Source: an uncultured Bacteroidota bacterium
GTDB lineage: Bacteria > Bacteroidota > Bacteroidia > Flavobacteriales > Flavobacteriaceae
NCBI GenBank assembly: GCA_902609035.1
Contig: CACLQG010000029.1
Span: 1 to 12,889, forward strand
Reading direction: 5' to 3'
Length of the DNA stretch: 12,889 nucleotides
The stretch's first letter is position 1; every line of letters starts with the position of its first letter. This document shows, piece after piece, positions 1 through 6,026 of the stretch. The notes beneath the pieces are model-generated. The model ran no database searches and was not told where the DNA came from. It was given only the letters and a program-made list of their open reading frames with translations. The position numbers were made by a program, and so were the translations under genes.

Positions 1-1370
1 TTCATCACCTCCTGGCTGTAAGCTCTGAACTGATAATGCTCTATTTTATTTTCCATTAGTGAAGGAAACTCTCTTAGTAAGGATAGTACCTCTTCATCCT
101 TATCACTGAGATTTCCCAGTGGAGGAACTTTTCCATCGTAATAATTCAGGGTCAGTACCATCACCCTATTGATGAAATTTCCAAAAATGGCAACTAACTC
201 ACTGTTATTTCGCGTTTGGAACTCCTTCCATGTAAAATCGTTGTCTTTTGTCTCGGGTGCGTTCGCCGTAAGTGCATATCGCAAAACGTCCTGTTTCTCA
301 GGAAAGTCCTCCAAATATTCATGCAACCATACCGCCCAGTTTTTGGAGGTAGAAATTTTATTTCCCTCAAGATTAAGGAACTCATTGGCAGGGACATTCG
401 CAGGTAGAATATAGATACCCGTATTTTTTAGGATAATGGGGAAAATAATACAATGAAAAACGATATTATCTTTACCAATAAAATGAACCAACTTAGTATC
501 CTCAGATTTCCAAAAAGGTTCCCAGTCGATATTATTTTTTTGACCCCATTCCTTGGTAGAGGAGATATATCCAATTGGTGCATCAAACCAAACATATAGT
601 ACTTTTCCTTTTCCTCCAGCAACTGGGACAGGGATACCCCAGTCTAAATCTCTTGTAACAGCACGGGGCTGCAACCCATTGTCGATCCATGACTTTACTT
701 GTCCATAAACATTAGATTTCCAATCTTTTTTGTGCCCCTCCAAAATCCACTCCTTTATAAAATTCTCATGTTCGTCAAGGGGTAAAAACCAATGCTTGGT
801 TTTTTTTAATTCAGGGATGCTTCCAGAAAGCATCGACTTTGGGTGTATCAAATCTGTAGCATTTAGTGAAGTTCCACAAGATTCACATTGGTCACCGTAA
901 GCTTCACTATTTTGACAAATTGGACATATTCCCATCACAAATCGGTCGGCTAAAAACTCCTTTGCCTCTGTATCATAAAGTTGCTCAGTTTCTTTGACCA
1001 CAAACTGACCTTGATCATCCAGCTGTTTAAAAATTTCTCCTGCTGTTTTGTGATGAACTTCACGTGAGGTCCGGGAGTAATTATCAAATGAGATTCCAAA
1101 GTTTTCAAACGACTGATGGATAATTTCATCGTAATGATCAATTATTTCTTGTGGTGTTTTTCCCTCTTTCTTAGCTTTAATAGCAATCGCAACTCCATGT
1201 TCATCACTTCCACAGATAAAGGCTACTTCTTTTTTTCGGAGTCTGAGATAACGCGCGTAAATGTCCGCAGGTACATAGACTCCTGCTAAATGACCAATAT
1301 GAATGGGACCATTTGTATAAGGTAAAGCAGCAGTAATTGTATATCTCTTGGGCTGCATGGTCGTGCTCAT
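1..1370 (-). CDS. metG: Methionyl-tRNA synthetase, 3' end cut by window edge
   Basis: This cytoplasmic class I aminoacyl-tRNA synthetase charges tRNA-Met with methionine using ATP. 456 codons are visible and the C-terminus lies beyond position 1. The HIGH ATP-binding signature is at residues 24-27. A zinc knuckle has four cysteines, C149-x2-C152-x9-C162-x2-C165. WFDAPIGY lies at 261-268. The KMSKS-type loop appears as KISTS at 338-342. The anticodon-binding helical domain begins after about residue 390. Bacteroidota MetG is usually about 680-700 residues with a C-terminal tRNA-binding domain, which would be off the window. I chose the ATG at 1370 because the next residues ([20 protein letters not shown]) match the usual family N-terminus. 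In-frame ATGs at 1400 and 1403 would add 10-11 residues and cannot be excluded. The gene stands alone here, divergent from the ACT-domain gene across about 500 bp. Confidence 0.97.
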   Translation of the reverse strand, partial: MSTTMQPKRYTITAALPYTNGPIHIGHLAGVYVPADIYARYLRLRKKEVAFICGSDEHGVAIAIKAKKEGKTPQEIIDHYDEIIHQSFENFGISFDNYSRTSREVHHKTAGEIFKQLDDQGQFVVKETEQLYDTEAKEFLADRFVMGICPICQNSEAYGDQCESCGTSLNATDLIHPKSMLSGSIPELKKTKHWFLPLDEHENFIKEWILEGHKKDWKSNVYGQVKSWIDNGLQPRAVTRDLDWGIPVPVAGGKGKVLYVWFDAPIGYISSTKEWGQKNNIDWEPFWKSEDTKLVHFIGKDNIVFHCIIFPIILKNTGIYILPANVPANEFLNLEGNKISTSKNWAVWLHEYLEDFPEKQDVLRYALTANAPETKDNDFTWKEFQTRNNSELVAIFGNFINRVMVLTLNYYDGKVPPLGNLSDKDEEVLSLLREFPSLMENKIEHYQFRAYSQEVM

Positions 1371-1475
1371 TTTTCCAAAAATAAGGATTTTATTGCCCAT
1401 CATGGAATTATATTTTAAATTATAACAAACCCCTATCAGCACATAGAACTTATTTACTATTAATAATCTAAGCAT

Positions 1476-1577
1476 ATGACCTCGGAAGAAAACAAAAAAT
1501 CTAGAAGCCGCCTATTTCAAAAAATTAAGACACTCCCCACTGGAATAGAATTAACTCTAACTAGAAGCAGAAGTTAA
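1476..1577 (+). CDS. Possible 33-residue small protein, doubtful
   Basis: An ATG ORF of 33 codons ends in TAA. The product starts [16 protein letters not shown] and is strongly basic and hydrophilic, with no membrane segment. I do not recognise it. Two near-identical stretches (CTAGAAGCCG at 1501 and CTAGAAGCAG at 1561) both encode an Arg-Ser-Arg tract. The TAA stop sits inside the right arm of an inverted repeat (1549-1579). The ORF is oriented away from metG and toward the ACT gene, and no clear TAnnTTTG element precedes it. It could be a real small protein, the surviving N-terminus of a decayed gene, or chance. In AT-rich DNA ORFs of this size arise often, so confidence is low. Confidence 0.2.
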   Translation: MTSEENKKSRSRLFQKIKTLPTGIELTLTRSRS

Positions 1578-1579
1578 TT
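1549..1579. repeat. Inverted repeat, 8-bp arms, T-rich 3' flank
   Basis: AATTAACT (1549-1556) pairs with AGTTAATT (1572-1579) across a 15-base loop, followed on the plus strand by TTATT. The arms contain almost only A-T pairs, so as an RNA hairpin it would be weak. It overlaps the stop codon of the doubtful short ORF and could act as a poor terminator for it. Confidence 0.35.
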
Positions 1580-1602
1580 TTATTGTCCAAAAATGAAAAT
1601 AA

Positions 1603-1636
1603 TTTAGTTACATTAGAATTTAAGTAACGAACTAAA
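1603..1636. repeat. Inverted repeat, 7-bp arms
   Basis: TTTAGTT (1603-1609) is complementary to AACTAAA (1630-1636). Inside these arms, AC at 1610-1611 and GTAAC at 1624-1628 could extend the stem imperfectly. It lies just upstream of the more GC-rich hairpin at 1653-1671. Function is unknown. Confidence 0.3.
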
Positions 1637-1652
1637 GATTTATGGTTACTTC

Positions 1653-1671
1653 TTATGAGGACGTCTCATAA
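1653..1671. repeat. Compact hairpin, 7-bp stem and 5-base loop
   Basis: TTATGAG (1653-1659) and CTCATAA (1665-1671) flank GACGT. This is the most regular stem-loop in the spacer. On the plus strand it is followed by an A run, not a T run, so it does not look like an intrinsic terminator in that direction. It may be a regulator-binding site or part of a small RNA. Confidence 0.4.
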
Positions 1672-1690
1672 AAAACAAAATATTAGCAGA

Positions 1691-1704
1691 TATTATCGAT
1701 AATA
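1691..1704. repeat. Perfect 14-bp palindrome
   Basis: TATTATCGATAATA is identical to its reverse complement. Two-fold symmetric sites of this size suit a dimeric DNA-binding protein. It lies about 150 bp upstream of the likely promoter of the ACT-domain gene, farther than a usual operator. Chance is possible in DNA this AT-rich. Confidence 0.35.
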
Positions 1705-1709
1705 ATTTC

Positions 1710-1736
1710 AACTTAAAAAATTTAATATTTTAAGTT
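1710..1736. repeat. Inverted repeat, 9-bp AT arms
   Basis: AACTTAAAA (1710-1718) pairs with TTTTAAGTT (1728-1736) around a 9-base loop, followed by CATTTTG. The stem is mostly A-T, so its stability as RNA would be low. It is the last in a row of inverted repeats spread over about 190 bp. Confidence 0.35.
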
Positions 1737-1852
1737 CATTTTGATAATTACCCATGCATTTGAATTTTAGAGTTGGGATCAAAAGCACATTTAATAAAAC
1801 TTTTATTCTTTTGGCTAAAATGTTTCAAAACTAACATTATGTTTAAAATTCA

Positions 1853-1860
1853 TAATTTTG
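1853..1860 (+). promoter_or_regulatory. TAnnTTTG -7 element for the ACT-domain gene
   Basis: TAATTTTG matches all fixed positions of the Bacteroidota -7 consensus TAnnTTTG. It lies 24 bp before the TTG start, which would put transcription near position 1867 and give a leader of about 18 nt. I found no good -33 TTG at the usual spacing, so the assignment rests on the -7 match and its position. Confidence 0.45.
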
Positions 1861-1884
1861 CATATGAATCAAATATTTTAATAA

Positions 1885-2544
1885 TTGAAAACCATTGCCT
1901 CTCAAGTATCGGAATATGTTAAGACCAAACCCTATTTATCAACTGCACTTTCCCAAGGCATCATTAACCTTACCTCCTTAGCAAGAGAGATTCAGCCAGA
2001 CATTGAAAATGTTCTGCGCAAGCCTGCCAGAACTGGGGCGATTGTCATGGCATTGAAACGAATTTCTGACAATGAGGAATTTCTCTCCACCCATAAGATT
2101 GTCAGTGTACTAAGAAATCTAGGCGACATTACCGTACGTTCCTCATTGACTGACTATTGTTTTAAACTCACTGAAACTTTACTATTGGCTCAAGCCCAAT
2201 TCCTAACAGTTATCAAAGACAAAAACGATATATTCTTTACTTCCTCCAGAGGAGTGGGGGAATCTAATATTATTGTGAGTAGTAATCTGGCTCCCTTGAT
2301 TAAAGAATTATTTAAAAACGAAATATGCATAGACAAAATAGATAATCTTTCAGCTATAACTGTTAAACTCCCTATTGACAATGTCAAAATTCCAGGGATT
2401 TATTATTTCATTTTTCAAAAACTATCATGGGAAGGTGTCAACATTAATCAGGTCATTTCAACTTCCAATGAATTCACCATCCTAATAGATGAAGACTATG
2501 TCAATGTAGCCTTTGAAGTGATTAAAAATCTCAAACTACTCTAA
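1885..2544 (+). CDS. ACT-domain protein with helical N-terminus (probable regulator)
   Basis: This 219-residue soluble protein has no signal peptide or membrane helix. Residues 1-65 look helical and possibly winged-helix-like (NLTSLAREIQPDIENVLRKP, then AIVMALKRI). The middle, about 73-150, may be a degenerate first ACT-like unit. The C-terminal part, about 155-219, is a good ACT match: SAITVKLP, PGIYYFIFQKLSWEGVNINQ, then STSNEFTILIDEDYVNVAFEVI. This resembles the ACT repeat of aspartate kinase. There is no kinase domain, so any aspartate-kinase label would be misleading. ACT domains usually bind amino acids, so an amino-acid-responsive regulator is plausible but inferred. The start is TTG: the ATG at 1864 in the same frame is stopped by TAA TAA before 1885. 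The stop overlaps the end of mfd on the opposite strand. Confidence 0.8.
   Translation: MKTIASQVSEYVKTKPYLSTALSQGIINLTSLAREIQPDIENVLRKPARTGAIVMALKRISDNEEFLSTHKIVSVLRNLGDITVRSSLTDYCFKLTETLLLAQAQFLTVIKDKNDIFFTSSRGVGESNIIVSSNLAPLIKELFKNEICIDKIDNLSAITVKLPIDNVKIPGIYYFIFQKLSWEGVNINQVISTSNEFTILIDEDYVNVAFEVIKNLKLL
2531..2544. other. 14-bp tail-to-tail overlap of two genes
   Basis: The last codons of the plus-strand ACT gene (TAA at 2542-2544) and of minus-strand mfd (TGA read from 2533 to 2531) share these 14 bases. There is no space for a separate terminator between them, so each transcript must end inside the other gene or read through it. Confidence 0.9.
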
Positions 2545-5500
2545 CCACCTGCATGCTACTCAGTTGCTCCAATAGCTTTTCTATACTTTCTACTTGATCC
2601 AAACAAAGCAAAAGTCGCAAGCCTTTTCGGGTTTGTTTTTCTTTTAAGCTGAATTTACTGGACTCCTTCTGAACACTCAATAAGATTTGATTAAATACAG
2701 GACTTTGGTAAAAGTCACTTTGTTGATCTTCCAAAAAGTAACCCACGAACTTATTTTTTTTGATGATTAGCCTTTCCAATCCCATTTTTGAAGCCAACCA
2801 CTTAAGACGAAGCGTACTCAAAAGCTCAATGCCCTCGGGGGGAATGGCACCAAATCGATCCTCAATATTTTTTTTGAATTCCATCAAGGCATACTCATTA
2901 TTAATGGCACTCAATTCGTTGTAAAGCACCAACCGCTCATTCACTATATTTATATATTCATCTGGGAATAGAATTTCGAAGTCGGTATCAATCTGCACCT
3001 CCTTGACATGCTTTTTCTCCCAGCCCTTTTCTTGATCTTCAAACAAGGTTTTGAACTCCTTTTCCTTCAATTCCTCAATGGCCTCCTCTAAAATTTTCTG
3101 ATAGGTTTCAAAACCTATTTCATTAATAAATCCGCTTTGTTCTCCACCCAAAAGATCTCCCGCACCTCTGATTTCGAGATCTTTCATCGCAATTTGGATT
3201 CCTGCTCCCAACTCCGAGAATTGAGAAATAGCTTGGATTCTTTTTTGGGCATCTGAGGCCATAGCGCTCAATGGTGGAGTTATGAAATAGCAAAAAGCCT
3301 TCTTGTTACTTCGGCCTACCCTTCCCCTCATCTGGTGTAAATCGCTAAGTCCAAAACTCTGAGCGTTATTAATAAAAATTGTATTGGCATTGGGAACATC
3401 CAGCCCATTCTCTATTATGGTAGTAGCAATCAAAATATCCGACTTACCCTCCATAAACTCCAGTAAGGTTTTTTCTAATCTTTTCCCTTCCATTTGACCA
3501 TGACCAATAGCAATTCGTGCTTCAGGAATCAAGCGCTGTACCATTCCTGCAAACTCCTGAATATTTTCAACGCGGTTATGAATAAAGAATATTTGTCCGC
3601 CTCTATGCATTTCGTATCGAATGGCATCTCTAACTAGGGCTTCACTGAATCGAGCCACTTCACTCTCGATCGGATAACGATTTGGGGGAGGGGTAGCAAT
3701 AACTGATAAATCTCGTGCCGACATCAAGCTGAACTGCAATGTTCTGGGTATGGGCGTTGCAGTTAAGGTCAAAACATCTACATTGGTTTTCAGATCCCTT
3801 AATTTTTCCTTTACAGCCACACCAAATTTCTGTTCCTCATCAACGATCAGTAACCCCAAATCATTAAATTTCACTGTTTTATTAACCAACTGGTGGGTAC
3901 CGATTAATATGTCTATTTTTCCATTTCTGAGTTCTTCCAATATTTTAGTTCGGTCTTTAGTGGACCGAAAACGATTCAGGTAATCCACCCGAACAGGAAG
4001 ATTTTTGAGTCTCTTGGAAAAAGTTTTGAAGTGTTGAAAAGCCAATATGGTAGTGGGTACCAAAACAGCAACCTGTTTGCTGTCGTCAACTGCCTTGAAA
4101 GCCGCTCGGATAGCCACTTCGGTTTTTCCAAAACCAACATCGCCACAAATCAGTCTATCCATGGGACGTTTGTTTTCCATATCCGCTTTTACGGCAGCTG
4201 TAGCTATACTCTGATCGGGGGTATCCTCAAACATAAATGATGCCTCCAGCTCCAATTGTAGATAACTATCCGGCGGGAATGCATGTCCAATCTTCTCCCT
4301 TCTTTTGGCGTAAAGTTTTATCAAGTCAAAGGCAATCGCTTTGACTTTGGTTTTGGTTTTTTGCTTGAGGATTTTCCATGCATTAGATCCCAATTTGTAT
4401 AGCTTGGGAACATGGCCGTCTTTGCCGTTAAATTTGGTAATTTTATGGAGCGAGTGAATACTTAGGTATAGAATATCTCCTTCCCCATAACTTAGCTTTA
4501 TGGCCTCCTGTTTAGCACCGTTAACATCAATTTTTTGTAGTCCTCCGAACTTACCTATACCATGATCAATGTGGGTGACGAAATCGCCAATTTTTAGGTT
4601 GGTCAACTCTTTCAGGGTTAGTACCTCTTTTTTGGCAGCAGAAGAACGCAGTTTGTATTTGTGGTAGCGCTCAAAGATTTGGTGGTCCGTAAAACACACT
4701 ACTTTGGCCTCAATGTCCTCAAAACCCTCAAAGAGAGGGCATACTTCAGTTTTGTAATGTACGGTTGTTTCCATCTCCTCAAAAATTTCATTAAAACGCT
4801 TGCGCTGTGCTTCATTCGAGCAAAAAATATAATTCTCGAAACCAGAAGAATGGTTGTCATTAAGGATTTGAACCAGCCGATCAAATTGTTTATTTATAGA
4901 AGGCTGTGGAGTTTGTTTTATTGTTAGGCTTTCTTTCGGTTTAAGATTATCTGACTGATTAACCAGTACTATGCTTTGATTAGCCAGTCGATCCAATAGT
5001 TCCTTCCGATCCAAAAATAAAATCTCGGGAGGGTATTGGAGCATACTCTCTAGGGTTTCAAACTCTTTGGCAGCTTTGACGCCCAATTTTTCAATCCGAT
5101 CCAAGCATAAATCGAGTTGGTTAAAAACGACAGTACTTCCTTGAGGTAGTGAATCGATCAGGGATTTACGCTTTTCAGTAAAGGAAACTTTGGAGGTATT
5201 TGGTAACAAATCGATCTTATCTAAAGGGTTGATTGATAGTTGGGTGTTTACGTCAAAACTCCTCAGGCTTTCAATATCTTGATCAAAAAACTCGATTCGA
5301 TAAGGGTGCTGATTAGAGAATGAAAAAACATCAATAATTCCCCCTCTAACAGAAAACTCCCCGGGCTGGGACACAAAATTCACCCTTTCAAAACCATATT
5401 CAAAAAGGGTTTCGTTCACAAAATCCAAACTGACCATATCCCCTTTTTTAACCGTTAGAGTTTTTCTTTTGAGGGTGCGTGGTGAAATTACCTTTTCAAA

Positions 5501-5893
5501 AAGTGCTTGGGGGTAAGTGACAATTATTCTATTCTTATTGGAGTTGCTCAGTTTTTTCAACACCTCAGAACGCAGTAATACATTAGCATTGTCTGTTGCG
5601 TCTAGGTTATAAACTTCTTTGTAACTGGCAGGAAAAAATAAAACTTCATTTTTAGTAAGAAGTCGTTCCAGGTCGTTCAGGTGATAAGCCGCCTGCTCTG
5701 CATTTTCTAATACCAACAAAAAAGTACGATTTAAATTTTTGAAGGCAGTAATCAGTTTAAAATTTAAACCAGAACCAACCACTCCTTTGATTTGGAAACA
5801 GCTATCCTGCAAAAGTGCTCTTTCAAAAGCCTTTTGGCTGGAGGTCTGGGAAATTTTATCAAACAGTTGTTCGATAACTTTATTTTTTGTCAA
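2531..5893 (-). CDS. mfd: Transcription-repair coupling factor Mfd
   Basis: Mfd is a cytoplasmic DNA translocase that pushes or removes RNA polymerase stalled at lesions and recruits UvrA for transcription-coupled nucleotide excision repair. The 1120 residues are close to the E. coli length of about 1148. An N-terminal UvrB-homology module spans about 1-300. It has a Walker-A-like GVVGSG at 37-42 lacking the usual lysine, and GGIIDVFSF at 184-192. The RNA-polymerase-interacting domain is about 427-495 (GDFVTHIDHGIGKFGG). The superfamily 2 motor follows, with Walker A GDVGFGKTE at 584-592, DEEQ at 685-688, TATPIPRT at 711-718 and QMRGRVGRS at 854-862. The C-terminal TRCF domain begins near 965. 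The start must be TTG at 5893: an in-frame TGA lies upstream, no ATG intervenes, and the next Met is residue 153. It is divergent from dnaE and convergent with the ACT gene. Confidence 0.97.
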   Translation of the reverse strand: MTKNKVIEQLFDKISQTSSQKAFERALLQDSCFQIKGVVGSGLNFKLITAFKNLNRTFLLVLENAEQAAYHLNDLERLLTKNEVLFFPASYKEVYNLDATDNANVLLRSEVLKKLSNSNKNRIIVTYPQALFEKVISPRTLKRKTLTVKKGDMVSLDFVNETLFEYGFERVNFVSQPGEFSVRGGIIDVFSFSNQHPYRIEFFDQDIESLRSFDVNTQLSINPLDKIDLLPNTSKVSFTEKRKSLIDSLPQGSTVVFNQLDLCLDRIEKLGVKAAKEFETLESMLQYPPEILFLDRKELLDRLANQSIVLVNQSDNLKPKESLTIKQTPQPSINKQFDRLVQILNDNHSSGFENYIFCSNEAQRKRFNEIFEEMETTVHYKTEVCPLFEGFEDIEAKVVCFTDHQIFERYHKYKLRSSAAKKEVLTLKELTNLKIGDFVTHIDHGIGKFGGLQKIDVNGAKQEAIKLSYGEGDILYLSIHSLHKITKFNGKDGHVPKLYKLGSNAWKILKQKTKTKVKAIAFDLIKLYAKRREKIGHAFPPDSYLQLELEASFMFEDTPDQSIATAAVKADMENKRPMDRLICGDVGFGKTEVAIRAAFKAVDDSKQVAVLVPTTILAFQHFKTFSKRLKNLPVRVDYLNRFRSTKDRTKILEELRNGKIDILIGTHQLVNKTVKFNDLGLLIVDEEQKFGVAVKEKLRDLKTNVDVLTLTATPIPRTLQFSLMSARDLSVIATPPPNRYPIESEVARFSEALVRDAIRYEMHRGGQIFFIHNRVENIQEFAGMVQRLIPEARIAIGHGQMEGKRLEKTLLEFMEGKSDILIATTIIENGLDVPNANTIFINNAQSFGLSDLHQMRGRVGRSNKKAFCYFITPPLSAMASDAQKRIQAISQFSELGAGIQIAMKDLEIRGAGDLLGGEQSGFINEIGFETYQKILEEAIEELKEKEFKTLFEDQEKGWEKKHVKEVQIDTDFEILFPDEYINIVNERLVLYNELSAINNEYALMEFKKNIEDRFGAIPPEGIELLSTLRLKWLASKMGLERLIIKKNKFVGYFLEDQQSDFYQSPVFNQILLSVQKESSKFSLKEKQTRKGLRLLLCLDQVESIEKLLEQLSSMQVVRVV

Positions 5894-6026
5894 AGATAGT
5901 TTTCCATTTCCATTTTTTAACCTTCAATGTAGTAAGATTTCCATCCTTTTTTTGGTTGATAACTCGTGATAATTTCATCAAAGTCTAGTGACACAAAATT
6001 CTATTTTAGTAATAAGAATTGCTTCT
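5894..6026. promoter_or_regulatory. Divergent mfd-dnaE spacer, promoters expected
   Basis: This 133-bp AT-rich spacer lies between two genes read in opposite directions, so it must carry promoters for both. I find no full TAnnTTTG match on either strand. The nearest candidates are TATTTTAG at 6002-6009 for dnaE, with one mismatch, and TAGACTTTG on the minus strand, with one extra base. A GTG at 5988 is in frame with dnaE, but I read it as untranslated leader. Confidence 0.4.

Larger units (their letters stand above)
1371..1884. other. Gene-poor AT-rich stretch with clustered inverted repeats
   Basis: This 514-bp stretch between the divergent metG and ACT-domain genes contains no confident gene. 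It is markedly more AT-rich than the flanking coding DNA. It holds at least five inverted repeats or palindromes between 1549 and 1736, one doubtful short ORF, and a promoter-like element just before the ACT gene. I saw no tRNA cloverleaf, no recognised riboswitch core and no insertion-sequence ends. It must contain the metG promoter on the minus strand, but I could not place that convincingly. It may also encode a small RNA or be the remains of a decayed gene. Confidence 0.6.

Noticed and set aside
169..414. Plus-strand 81-codon ORF near the left edge
   Set aside because: It is antisense to metG around the KISTS loop, where the minus strand is unmistakably coding.
1376..1383. Minus-strand TATTTTTG just before the metG ATG, a match to the -7 promoter consensus
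   Set aside because: It would place transcription at the start codon itself, giving a leaderless message. It lies in an A/T run where chance matches are common, so I did not call it.
1653..1671. Hairpin read as an intrinsic terminator
   Set aside because: It is followed by A residues, not T, on the plus strand, and on the minus strand it lies upstream of metG, not after a gene.
1885..2544. Annotation as aspartate kinase
   Set aside because: Only the ACT-type portion resembles aspartate kinase. The catalytic kinase domain of about 250 residues is absent.
4661..4927. Plus-strand 88-codon ORF inside mfd
   Set aside because: It lies wholly antisense to a well-conserved part of mfd and has no recognisable domain. 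It is a shadow of the real gene.
5988..6026. GTG start for dnaE, adding 13 residues (MTQNSILVIRIAS)
   Set aside because: The exonuclease fold begins naturally at the ATG at 6027 (MFLIFDTETTG), and the extra residues look like translated leader.
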